This document shows positions 16,016 through 23,077 of a stretch of DNA of 35,553 bases, piece by piece. Under the pieces are notes generated by a model, which saw only the letters and a list, made by a program, of their open reading frames with translations, was not told the DNA's origin and ran no database searches. Where the stretch lies: contig FR899741.1 in assembly GCA_000437275.1 (NCBI GenBank), positions 66,267 through 101,819 of the forward strand. The letters run 5' to 3'. This DNA is from Clostridium sp. CAG:411 (GTDB lineage: Bacteria > Bacillota > Clostridia > Lachnospirales > Lachnospiraceae). Position 1 is the first letter of the stretch, and the number at the start of each line of letters is the position of its first letter. A program made the position numbers and the translations under genes.

Positions 16016-16537
16016 TTACTCCACGTAATATACCCAATCTTCTTTTCTCGGAAGTACCGCTGGGTATTCTCCATCTACATATCCTAACGCACAATGTCCG
16101 ATTCCTTCGTATTCTCCTTCTATTCCTAATTTTTTCAAAAATTCCTTTCCTCTTTCTGTTTCAAATTCCTCTTTCGCTCTATGAATCCAACAACTACCAA
16201 TTCCTAATTCATGCGCCATCAACATCAAATTTCCCATAACAAGACTTCCATCATAAACTGCTGTTGGTCTTTCCTTTTTTGCCAATACAATTAAAACCAC
16301 AGGTGCTCCGTAAAAAGGATCTATGTCTTTACCCATAATCTCTGCATTCCACTTAGAAAATTCATCACGAATTTCTTTATTTGTAACCGCTACAATAATT
16401 GGAGACTGCATATTCATTCCCGTTGCTGCATACGTACCAGCTTCAATAATTTGCTCTAAAATATCCTTAGGGATAGGCTCTCCTTTAAATTTTCGAATAC
16501 TTCTTCTTGTTTTCATTGTTTCTAATAAGTTACTCAT
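16016..16537 (-). CDS. Nitroreductase-family FMN oxidoreductase
   Basis: This 173-residue protein has the FMN-binding start typical of the family (TMKTRRSIRKFKGEPIPKDILEQIIEAGTYAATGMNMQSPIIV). It also has the second conserved block (AHELGIGSCWIHRAKEE) and the C-terminal GHCALGYVDGEYP. The protein would be a homodimer using NAD(P)H to reduce nitro compounds, quinones or flavins; the physiological substrate cannot be read from sequence. The length is at the short end of the family. The start follows AAAGGGATTGTGATAAA. It is the first gene of a likely two-gene unit with the VanZ-like protein. Confidence 0.88.
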   Translation of the reverse strand: MSNLLETMKTRRSIRKFKGEPIPKDILEQIIEAGTYAATGMNMQSPIIVAVTNKEIRDEFSKWNAEIMGKDIDPFYGAPVVLIVLAKKERPTAVYDGSLVMGNLMLMAHELGIGSCWIHRAKEEFETERGKEFLKKLGIEGEYEGIGHCALGYVDGEYPAVLPRKEDWVYYVE

Positions 16538-16707
16538 TTTATCACAATCCCTTTCTATATATCCTTTTTATCAGCAATTAAAATGCCAATCATTTTGCAT
16601 CCGTATATGCTTTTCCTTTGCATCACTTAGCTTTCCAACCAATTCCTGCTATCTATTTTAAAACATTTACAAATTTCCGTCAATATAAGATAGTTTTTCT
16701 ATAAACA

Positions 16708-16745
16708 AGTAGAGAGCGCCGCATTGTAATGCGACACTCTCTACT
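16708..16745 (-). terminator. Terminator of eno
   Basis: A 17-base-pair stem (arms 16708-16724 and 16729-16745, two G-U pairs in the minus-strand RNA) encloses a short loop, followed by TTGTTTATAG. It lies about 60 bases beyond the enolase stop. Confidence 0.85.
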
Positions 16746-16806
16746 ATGAGTATATTCAATATAATCTTTTTATTCTTAAAAGCATCTATCCAATACCAAA
16801 AAGCAA

Positions 16807-18105
16807 TTATTTCTTGATGTTAAATGCACCCATCTGTGGATAAACTGCTGCTTCACCTAACTCTTCTTCAATTCTTAATAACTGATTGTACTTAGCCACA
16901 CGCTCACTTCTTGATGGAGCTCCTGTCTTAATCTGGCAAGTATTCAATGCAACTGCTAAATCTGCAATTGTTGTATCTGCTGTTTCACCTGAACGATGTG
17001 AACTAATAGCTGTATAACCAGCCTTATGAGCCATCTTAATTGCCTCTAAAGTTTCTGATACAGAACCAATCTGGTTTAACTTGATTAAGATTGAGTTTCC
17101 ACATCCAAGTTCAATACCTTTCTTTAATCTTTCTGTATTTGTAACGAATAAATCGTCACCAACTAACTGTACTTTATCACCAAGTTCAGCAGTAAGCTTC
17201 TTCCAACCTTCCCAGTCTTCTTCGTCTAATGCATCTTCGATAGAAATGATTGGATATTTTTCAACTAACTTCTTCCAATGTTCAATTAACTGCTCTGAAG
17301 TATATACAGTTCCAGCCTTTGGTAATTTATATTCGCCAACTTTGTCTGTCTTCCACTCTGAAGATGCAGCATCCATAGCAATCATAAATTCTTTTCCTGG
17401 TTCATATCCAGCGTTCTTAACAGCCTCTAAGATTGTTTCGATTGCTTCTTCGTCTGATGCTAATGCTGGTGCAAAACCACCCTCATCACCTACAGAAGTA
17501 GCCAATCCTTTTGATTTCAATAATGCTGCTAATGCATGGAATACTTCTGCACATTGGCGTAAACCTTCTTTAAAGGAAGGAGCTCCAACTGGCATAATCA
17601 TAAATTCCTGTACATCTAATCCAGAACTTAATGCATGACATCCACCATTTACAATGTTCATCATTGGAACTGGTAAACGATTTCCCGAAATTCCACCAAG
17701 GAAACGATATAATGGTAAATCTAATGCTGTTGCTGCTGCTCTTGCTGTTGCAATAGATACTGCTAAAATTGCATTTGCACCTAATTTAGATTTATCCTTT
17801 GTTCCATCTGCCTTAATCATTGCTCTATCTACAGCATAAATGTCTGATGCATCCATTCCAACAATTGCATCGTTAATTACTGTATTAATATTTTCAACGG
17901 CTTTTGTTACACCTTTACCTAAATAGCGGTTCTTATCTCCATCTCTTAATTCCAATGCTTCAAAAACACCAGTAGATGCACCACTTGGAGCAGTACCTCT
18001 TGCAACTGTTCCGTCTACTAATGTTACCTCTGCTTCTACAGTCGGATTTCCTCTTGAATCCAAAATCTCTCTACCGATTACTTTTTCAATTTCTAAATAA
18101 TTCAT
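16807..18105 (-). CDS. eno: Enolase (phosphopyruvate hydratase)
   Basis: This 432-residue protein, the usual family length, converts 2-phosphoglycerate to phosphoenolpyruvate in glycolysis. Recognised motifs include the N-terminal REILDSRGNPTVEAEV, the loop GAPSGASTG-type (TAPSGASTG), VGDEGGFAP, the metal-binding SIEDALDEEDW and VGDDLFVTN, and the signature ILIKLNQIGSVSET followed by SHRSGETADTTIADLAVA. All core catalytic segments are present. Translation starts after AAAGGAGAACAAGATAG. It appears to be a single-gene unit, with a promoter at 18231-18259, a structured leader and a strong terminator. Confidence 0.98.
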   Translation of the reverse strand: MNYLEIEKVIGREILDSRGNPTVEAEVTLVDGTVARGTAPSGASTGVFEALELRDGDKNRYLGKGVTKAVENINTVINDAIVGMDASDIYAVDRAMIKADGTKDKSKLGANAILAVSIATARAAATALDLPLYRFLGGISGNRLPVPMMNIVNGGCHALSSGLDVQEFMIMPVGAPSFKEGLRQCAEVFHALAALLKSKGLATSVGDEGGFAPALASDEEAIETILEAVKNAGYEPGKEFMIAMDAASSEWKTDKVGEYKLPKAGTVYTSEQLIEHWKKLVEKYPIISIEDALDEEDWEGWKKLTAELGDKVQLVGDDLFVTNTERLKKGIELGCGNSILIKLNQIGSVSETLEAIKMAHKAGYTAISSHRSGETADTTIADLAVALNTCQIKTGAPSRSERVAKYNQLLRIEEELGEAAVYPQMGAFNIKK

Positions 18106-18173
18106 CTATCTTGTTCTCCTTTCCCATTGCAGCCCACTCATTAGCGAATATAATTATCATATTTTAAAAGCTA

Positions 18174-18223
18174 AGGACTATTTTTTAGGAACCAACCTAT
18201 GCTTTTCGTTAGTCCTAACTAAC
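18174..18223 (-). promoter_or_regulatory. Structured 5' leader of eno
   Basis: The minus-strand transcript probably begins with GTTAGT-TAGG-ACTAAC (18208-18223), a 6-base-pair hairpin at or next to the 5' end. The bases 18210-18216 can instead pair with 18174-18180 (AGGACTA with TAGTCCT), so the two helices exclude each other. No intrinsic terminator follows. It may only protect the 5' end. Confidence 0.35.
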
Positions 18224-18230
18224 AGTTATC

Positions 18231-18259
18231 ATGTTACTAAATCTCCCTCTTTTTCGCAA
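18231..18259 (-). promoter_or_regulatory. Promoter of eno
   Basis: On the minus strand TTGCGA (18254-18259), a 17-base spacer, then TAACAT (18231-18236). The leader to the ATG at 18105 would be about 120 bases. Confidence 0.5.
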
Positions 18260-18267
18260 GTGCATTA

Positions 18268-18295
18268 TTGACAATATTTCCCCATTTCATATTAT
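18268..18295 (+). promoter_or_regulatory. Near-consensus sigma-A promoter for a plus-strand small transcript
   Basis: TTGACA (18268-18273, perfect) and TATTAT (18290-18295, 5 of 6) are 16 bases apart. No annotated-size gene lies downstream on this strand before nadE. The only candidates are the hairpin at 18377-18428 and the 18-codon ORF at 18434. It is back to back with the eno promoter. Confidence 0.55.
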
Positions 18296-18371
18296 TGCAT
18301 TTTTTTCTCATTTTATACGTGTTCTATCCTTCATTCTATGCAAATTTTCTTTTTTTATGTGTATGTATAGC

Positions 18372-18428
18372 AAAAACTCCTCTCTATCTTTGAAGCTCAG
18401 CATTCTTCAATATAGTAGATAGGAGGAG
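18372..18428 (-). terminator. Long hairpin: minus-strand terminator that also buries the plus-strand ribosome binding site
   Basis: Three helices stack: 18377-18382 with 18423-18428, 18384-18389 with 18417-18422, and 18390-18395 with 18405-18410, with one bulge and one asymmetric loop. On the minus strand TTTTTG follows directly (18372-18376), the form of an intrinsic terminator. On the plus strand the 3' arm contains AGGAGG (18421-18426), the ribosome binding site of the small ORF. Confidence 0.65.
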
Positions 18429-18433
18429 TCCAC

Positions 18434-18490
18434 ATGATTTATACATACTTGTTAGTTTTCGCTAACACATACAGAATAACAAATCTATAA
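18434..18490 (+). CDS. Possible 18-residue peptide, ribosome binding site sequestered
   Basis: The ORF encodes MIYTYLLVFANTYRITNL. AGGAGG lies 7-8 bases before the ATG, ideal spacing. A near-consensus promoter at 18268-18295 could drive it, with a leader of about 130 bases. The AGGAGG is fully paired in the hairpin at 18377-18428, so translation would need that structure opened. The nadE terminator hairpin begins 7 bases after the stop. A minus-strand RNA ending at 18372 would be exactly complementary to the leader. This could be a regulated small peptide, a type I toxin-like unit, or a chance ORF in a non-coding RNA. Confidence 0.35.
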   Translation: MIYTYLLVFANTYRITNL

Positions 18491-18496
18491 AAAAAA

Positions 18497-18540
18497 ATCA
18501 ACGGAGTAATTGATTTCTTTTTTTCAATTACTTCGTTGAT
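18497..18540 (-). terminator. Terminator of nadE
   Basis: Arms 18497-18512 and 18525-18540 pair over 16 positions with one mismatch. On the minus strand a run of nine T follows. The hairpin also lies just after the plus-strand small ORF, where it has only a weak T-tract. Confidence 0.88.
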
Positions 18541-18592
18541 TGAAGCAAATATCATCTATTCATTTCCCGTCAATGCTATTCGCACTCCGCTT

Positions 18593-20527
18593 TTATAAAT
18601 ATTCATCAAACTCAATTTCAGATGGCAATCTCAAATCTCCACGAGGACTTACCGATACCGTTCCTACTTTCACTCCATCTGGCATACAATTACGTTTAAA
18701 TTGTTGACGGAAGAAACGTGTATAAAATACATTCAGCCATTTAACGATCTCTTCCTCGCTAAATTTATATTCCTCATTTTGCTCCACCGCCATCTTACAT
18801 AATGCAATGATTTCAGACGGTTCCATACCATAACGTAAGGTATAATATAAAAAGAAATCGTGTAATATATACGAACCTACCGTATCCTCTGTTTTTTGTG
18901 CAATGGTTCCATCCTCATTTGGGGGCAACAATTCTGGACTAACTGGCGTGTCAATAATATCCTCAATTACTTCTTCCATACCCGCAAATCCATTCTGTGC
19001 CATAAAATGTCCTACTTCATCTACCAATGTACGAACTAACGTCTTTGGAATACTTGTGTTTACCGCATACATACTCATATGATCTCCATTATAAGTACAC
19101 CATCCTAATGCCAGTTCTGAAAGGTCACCTGTTCCAATTACAAAACCGCCTTCCTTATTAGCTACATCCATCAAAATTTGTGTGCGTTCTCTTGCCTGAC
19201 AATTTTCATATGTGATATCCTTAATCGCCTCATCATGCCCTATGTCTGCAAAATGTTGACGAACAGAATCTACAATGCTAATCTCTCGAATGTCGCATCC
19301 TAAAAACTCCATAAGCTTAGTAGAATTGCTTTTTGTTCTTTTGGTTGTTCCAAAACCAGGCATGGTAATACCGACCAATGTGCGGGAAGGCAATCCCAGA
19401 TTTTTTACTGCCTGTGCAGACACCAAAAGTGCTAAGGTAGAATCAAGTCCACCCGATACTCCTACTACAATACACTTGCAATGTGTAGTTTCTATTCTTC
19501 GTTGCAAGCCTGCTACCTGCATTTCAAAAATTGATAAACAACGCTCTAAAGCATTATGCGATGGTACAAACGGAGTAATTGGCACATGCGCATATAATGT
19601 TTCCTTTTTCATAAAAGTTTTTTCACAAGAAACATTTTCGTAGTCCTCTGCCAACAACTGTCTTTTATTGTCCGCAAATGATTTATTTGCTAATCGATCA
19701 TGGCGGATCTTGGTCATCTGAAAATCTTTTATTAACACACCATTTTGAAATGGTTTTTGCTCTCCTAATTGCTTTCCATTTTCATACAGCAGATTATGTC
19801 CGCTAAATACTAAATCTGACGTGGATTCATATCTGCCTGCTGAAACATAGACATATCCGCATATGCAACTTGATGATATACCAGAAACAAGCTTTCTACG
19901 GTATTCTGCTTTTCCGATTACTTCATTTGATGCAGATATATTTACAATAATCTCAGCTCCCTGTATTGCAAGCAATCTACCTGGTGAAACTGGTGCCCAT
20001 GCATCCTCGCAAATCTCAATACCTAATTTGACAGACTCTTCTCCATCTCCCATCGTAATAATCACACGATTTCCAAATAAGACAGAATCCAACTCATCAA
20101 CCTGTATTTGCGTTGCTTCCATCGTTCTGGCACTAAACCATCGTTTCTCGTAAAATTCTCCATAATTTGGAAGATATGTCTTAGGAATTATGGCGACAAT
20201 TTCTCCATTATGCAATAATGCTGCACAATTAAATAGTTCTCCGTCTTTTTCAAAAGGAAAACCAACAATAAGTGCAGCACCCTGCTTTCCATATTCTTTT
20301 GTTGTCTTAGCTAACGCTACCAGTTGCTTTTTTACGGAAACAAGCAAATTCTGATTAAAAAATAAATCTTGACAAGTATAACCTGTCATAGATAATTCTG
20401 GAGTTACAAGTAAGTCTGCCTTTGCTACATATTCTTTATAAAACTTTAAAATTTCCTCACAATTTTTTTTCACATTTCCAATATGCACCCTTGGTGATAT
20501 TGCTGCCACTCGAAATAAATGTTTCAT
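18593..20527 (-). CDS. nadE: Glutamine-dependent NAD+ synthetase
   Basis: This 644-residue cytoplasmic enzyme amidates deamido-NAD+ to NAD+ with ammonia taken from glutamine. The N-terminal nitrilase-type glutaminase domain (about 1-290) has the triad Glu44 (TPELSMTGYTC), Lys116 (IPKTYLPNYGEF) and Cys173 (GIEICEDAW). The C-terminal synthetase domain has the ATP pyrophosphatase loop VSGGLDSTLAL, followed by GTGDLSELALGWCTYNGDHMSMY. The length matches the two-domain form, not the shorter ammonia-dependent NadE. The start follows AAAGGGGCAAAAT. It has its own terminator, and its upstream region carries two copies of a 10-base repeat. Confidence 0.97.
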   Translation of the reverse strand: MKHLFRVAAISPRVHIGNVKKNCEEILKFYKEYVAKADLLVTPELSMTGYTCQDLFFNQNLLVSVKKQLVALAKTTKEYGKQGAALIVGFPFEKDGELFNCAALLHNGEIVAIIPKTYLPNYGEFYEKRWFSARTMEATQIQVDELDSVLFGNRVIITMGDGEESVKLGIEICEDAWAPVSPGRLLAIQGAEIIVNISASNEVIGKAEYRRKLVSGISSSCICGYVYVSAGRYESTSDLVFSGHNLLYENGKQLGEQKPFQNGVLIKDFQMTKIRHDRLANKSFADNKRQLLAEDYENVSCEKTFMKKETLYAHVPITPFVPSHNALERCLSIFEMQVAGLQRRIETTHCKCIVVGVSGGLDSTLALLVSAQAVKNLGLPSRTLVGITMPGFGTTKRTKSNSTKLMEFLGCDIREISIVDSVRQHFADIGHDEAIKDITYENCQARERTQILMDVANKEGGFVIGTGDLSELALGWCTYNGDHMSMYAVNTSIPKTLVRTLVDEVGHFMAQNGFAGMEEVIEDIIDTPVSPELLPPNEDGTIAQKTEDTVGSYILHDFFLYYTLRYGMEPSEIIALCKMAVEQNEEYKFSEEEIVKWLNVFYTRFFRQQFKRNCMPDGVKVGTVSVSPRGDLRLPSEIEFDEYL

Positions 20528-20547
20528 ATTTTGCCCCTTTCAAACTA

Positions 20548-20607
20548 GAACAAAGTGAACAAGTCCACGTCAACTTCCAATATTCCTCAATCACAAGGAA
20601 CAAAGTG
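20548..20607. repeat. Pair of 10-base direct repeats upstream of nadE
   Basis: GAACAAAGTG occurs at 20548-20557 and 20598-20607, 50 bases apart centre to centre. The first copy lies 21 bases before the nadE start and near a possible -35 (TTGACG on the minus strand, 20568-20573; the matching -10 is poor). A regulator site is possible; no known NAD-repressor box was recognised. Confidence 0.35.
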
Positions 20608-20613
20608 GAATAC

Positions 20614-20637
20614 AAGCCACAGAAAATTCTGTGGCTT
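20614..20637. terminator. Inverted repeat after the AICAR transformylase gene, probable terminator
   Basis: AAGCCACAG (20614-20622) pairs perfectly with CTGTGGCTT (20629-20637). The T-tract after it is poor on both strands, so it may be a weak terminator or mRNA-end hairpin for the purine genes ending at 20720. Confidence 0.5.
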
Positions 20638-20719
20638 GCTACTTTCATTATTCTATTTTTCATGATATTGGTTGGTATCAAAGGCTATATTATCCTTTTG
20701 CTTGTAGTATCATTATTTT

Positions 20720-21895
20720 TTAGTGATGGAACAAACGAATACCTGTAAAGCTCATCACAATATTATGTCTGTTACATGCATCAATTACGTCCTGATCACG
20801 AATAGAACCACCTGGCTGTGCAATATAAGAAACACCACTGCGGAATGCACGTTCTACATTGTCATCAAATGGGAAAAATGCATCGGAACCACAAGTTACA
20901 CCTGTATTCTTTGCTAACCAAGCTTCCTTTTCTTCCTTTGTAAATACAGGAGGCTTTTCTGTAAAGATTTCTTCCCACTTACCGTCTGCTAATACATCCA
21001 TGTAATCTTCACCCATGTAAAGATCAATCGCATTGTCTCTATTTGCACGTTTCATTCCTTCTTTAAAAGGAAGATTCATAACCTGTGGAGACTGACGAAG
21101 GAACCAGTTATCTGCCTTTGTTCCTGCCAATCTTGTACAGTGGATTCTTGACTGCTGTCCTGCTCCAACACCAATGGCCTGTCCATTCTTTACGAAACAA
21201 ACAGAATTTGACTGTGTATATTTCAATGTAATCATAGCAACTGCCATGTCAATCTTAGCAGTTTCAGGAAGGTCTTTATTTTCTGTAACGATATTTTCAA
21301 AGAAATTCTTGTCAATATTTAATTCATTTCTTCCTTGTTCGAAAGTAATACCAAATACTTCCTTATGCTCTACTGGATTTGGAACATATTCCGGATCAAT
21401 CTCTATAATAGCATAACTGCCCTTCTTTTTATCTTTTAACAATTCTAATGCTTCTGGCTCATATCCAGGTGCAATGATACCATCTGAAAATTCTCTCTTA
21501 ATAATCTTTGCTGTAGAAACATCACAAACATCAGATAATGCAATAAAATCACCATAAGATGACATACGATCTGCACCTCTTGCTCTTGCGTAAGCTGCTG
21601 CCAATGCAGATAACTCACCTAAATCATCTACCCAGTAAATCTTAGCTTCTGTCTCTGTCAAAGGAAGTCCAACTGCTGCTCCTGCTGGTGATACATGCTT
21701 AAAAGATGTTGCTGCTGGAAGACCTGTTGCCTTTTTTAATTCCTTTACTAACTGCCAACCATTAAATGCATCCAAGAAATTGATGTATCCTGGTTTACCA
21801 TTCAATACTTTAATTGGAAGTTCACCTTCCTTAACATAAATCTTTGATGGTTTCTGATTTGGGTTACATCCATATTTTAATTCTAATTCTTTCAT
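20720..21895 (-). CDS. AICAR transformylase, stand-alone (PurH C-terminal domain only)
   Basis: This 391-residue enzyme transfers a formyl group from 10-formyl-THF to AICAR to make FAICAR, the ninth step of IMP synthesis. It starts directly with the transformylase fold and lacks the N-terminal IMP cyclohydrolase domain of ordinary PurH. Lys66-His67 (SFKHVSPAGAAVGLPL) matches the catalytic Lys-His pair. RTREF-like FSDGIIAPGYEPEAL and SNSVCFVKNGQAIGVGAGQQSRIHCTRLAG are also typical. The C-terminus GVSYIAQPGGSIRDQDVIDACN is complete. The start at 21895 follows GGAGAG with 6-base spacing; two in-frame codons upstream are less well placed. The missing activity is supplied by the gene just upstream. 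Confidence 0.92.
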   Translation of the reverse strand: MKELELKYGCNPNQKPSKIYVKEGELPIKVLNGKPGYINFLDAFNGWQLVKELKKATGLPAATSFKHVSPAGAAVGLPLTETEAKIYWVDDLGELSALAAAYARARGADRMSSYGDFIALSDVCDVSTAKIIKREFSDGIIAPGYEPEALELLKDKKKGSYAIIEIDPEYVPNPVEHKEVFGITFEQGRNELNIDKNFFENIVTENKDLPETAKIDMAVAMITLKYTQSNSVCFVKNGQAIGVGAGQQSRIHCTRLAGTKADNWFLRQSPQVMNLPFKEGMKRANRDNAIDLYMGEDYMDVLADGKWEEIFTEKPPVFTKEEKEAWLAKNTGVTCGSDAFFPFDDNVERAFRSGVSYIAQPGGSIRDQDVIDACNRHNIVMSFTGIRLFHH

Positions 21896-21925
21896 GATCA
21901 TCTCTCCGTTCTTTTCGCTTGGAAT

Positions 21926-21959
21926 GCAGGACACTTTCTATTTTATCCAGCGTTCCTGC
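21926..21959 (-). other. Intercistronic hairpin between the two purine genes
   Basis: GCAGGA (21926-21931) pairs with TCCTGC (21954-21959), and TTGG/CCAA flanks can extend it with mismatches. It sits in the 102-base gap before the transformylase ribosome binding site. No T-run follows, so it is not a strong terminator; it may be an mRNA processing or stability element. Confidence 0.35.
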
Positions 21960-21997
21960 CAACTATTCCTTTTGCAGTTTTTTCGTAACTTTTATAA

Positions 21998-22711
21998 CTA
22001 TTTATTTTTGTTAATAATCTTAGATTTATATTCCCCAGTAGTAATATCAATATAACGAACGAATAAAGACACCTTGTTGTCCTCATTCAAGCTGTTCCAT
22101 AACATATCTGCAAATGCATCCATATCATCAGCAATCTCCACTACCTTTGGCTCACCTTCAAAACTTGGCAATGGATTTCCGTCACACATATAGGTATGGA
22201 TAAAACGACCTTCTCCGTCTATTGGATTTTCATAAGTGTATGTATAGCGATTGCATGCCTCGCCATTTCCATTATTACTTTTCAAAATAGACATGGCATA
22301 ATCAAACTTTCCATCTGCCACATGCATAAGACCAGAAATTCTAGGTGTATAATTTGGTGCATCTGGCTCAAATTCTCTTGTGCGAAGTGCCTGTTCAAAA
22401 GTCTGCTGCTTATCCATCAATTCATAAATCGTATCTGTCTGATCTCCATTTGTAACGATAGTATGATTTCCTAACACACGAACTGGTGCATAAATAATAA
22501 GACTTGGATCACTAAGCTTAGAAGGGTCGAAAGCCTGTGTACGAATTCCTTCTCCATCTTCAACAAAGACACGGTTTCTGCTGTTCTCGCTTCTACCCAT
22601 GATAAAATAGGCGGTAACTGCATATTTTCCGTTTTTTGACTTACCAATTATAATTCCTCTTCCAGGATATGAATTTTCTTTTAATTCCTTTTCAAGTGAC
22701 AATGTCTGCAT
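21998..22711 (-). CDS. IMP cyclohydrolase, PurO-like
   Basis: This 237-residue protein closes FAICAR to IMP, the last step of purine synthesis. It resembles the archaeal-type cyclohydrolase PurO rather than the PurH N-terminal domain: YPGRGIIIGKSKNGKYAVTAYFIMGRSENSRNR near the N-terminus, then NYTPRISGLMHVADGKFDYAMSILKSNNGNGEACNRYTYTYENP. The ATG at 22711 follows AAAGGAGAAAAGT, so the earlier in-frame ATG at 22771 is rejected. It is the first gene of the two-gene purine unit, with an extended -10 promoter upstream. Confidence 0.88.
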   Translation of the reverse strand: MQTLSLEKELKENSYPGRGIIIGKSKNGKYAVTAYFIMGRSENSRNRVFVEDGEGIRTQAFDPSKLSDPSLIIYAPVRVLGNHTIVTNGDQTDTIYELMDKQQTFEQALRTREFEPDAPNYTPRISGLMHVADGKFDYAMSILKSNNGNGEACNRYTYTYENPIDGEGRFIHTYMCDGNPLPSFEGEPKVVEIADDMDAFADMLWNSLNEDNKVSLFVRYIDITTGEYKSKIINKNK

Positions 22712-22776
22712 ACTTTTCTCCTTTACTACTGTATTTTTTTCTGTTACAAGTTTTCGCTGCAAAATGTGCAAACTTA

Positions 22777-22785
22777 TTTATAGCA
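22777..22785 (-). promoter_or_regulatory. Extended -10 promoter of the purine genes
   Basis: Minus strand TGC-TATAAA (hexamer 22777-22782), with only a weak TTTTGA-type -35 at about 16-base spacing. The leader to the ATG at 22711 is about 60 bases. Confidence 0.45.
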
Positions 22786-22912
22786 TACTCTATTTACTTC
22801 AAAAATTCAATGCTTTATTTTGATTTACCCTATAGAAAGGCAAGGAAAAGAACGATTTTCTTTTTTCTACTACAATACTTATTTGTAAAGTAAAATAATT
22901 TATTCATACCTC

Positions 22913-22941
22913 TTGCCCTTTTTTACATATACATGTATAAT
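22913..22941 (+). promoter_or_regulatory. Promoter of the hybrid kinase gene
   Basis: TTGCCC (22913-22918), a 17-base spacer, then a perfect TATAAT (22936-22941). The palindrome ATACATGTAT overlaps the spacer and -10 and could be a binding site. The leader is about 130 bases. Confidence 0.6.
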
Positions 22942-23014
22942 GAAGTAAAGTTATTAAAAACACACAAAAACAAAATTCTATTTGATTGGAAAAGTTAAAA
23001 TTTGTAAAATAGAG

Positions 23015-23051
23015 GATTGCAAAGTCAATTTATTTTAAAAGTGTTGCAATC
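23015..23051 (+). other. Hairpin in the hybrid kinase leader
   Basis: GATTGCAA (23015-23022) pairs perfectly with TTGCAATC (23044-23051) across a 21-base A/T-rich loop, about 15 bases before the ribosome binding site GGGAGGTG. It could affect translation or be a protein site; no known riboswitch matches. Confidence 0.35.
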
Positions 23052-23077
23052 ACCAGACTAACAAGGGAGGTGTAATT

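Larger units (their letters stand above)
18106..18592. other. 487-base gap between eno and nadE, rich in signals
   Basis: Besides the eno leader, this gap holds the eno promoter (18231-18259, minus), a strong plus-strand promoter (18268-18295), a long hairpin (18377-18428), an 18-codon plus-strand ORF (18434-18490) and the nadE terminator (18497-18540). Each is listed separately. No longer protein gene is credible here on either strand. Confidence 0.8.
22712..23077. other. 366-base divergent intergenic region
   Basis: It holds the minus-strand promoter of the purine genes (22777-22785) and the plus-strand promoter of the hybrid kinase (22913-22941). The kinase leader carries a long-looped hairpin (23015-23051). 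No protein gene is credible in it. I looked for purine or c-di-GMP riboswitch features in the two leaders and saw none. Confidence 0.75.

Noticed and set aside
17081..17638. 185-codon open frame on the plus strand
   Set aside because: It lies wholly antisense to eno, has no ribosome binding site, and its protein has the Ser/Asn/Phe-rich make-up of a reverse-strand shadow.
20422..20748. 108-codon plus-strand frame across the nadE upstream region
   Set aside because: Mostly shadow of nadE and of the gap; no start signal and no family resemblance.
20720..21895. PurH truncated by mutation
   Set aside because: The gene has a clean start and ribosome binding site and a neighbouring gene supplies the missing cyclohydrolase activity.
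22942..23077. Cyclic-di-GMP or other riboswitch before the hybrid kinase
   Set aside because: The leader has only a simple hairpin with a long A/T loop; none of the conserved GEMM-type core bases were found.
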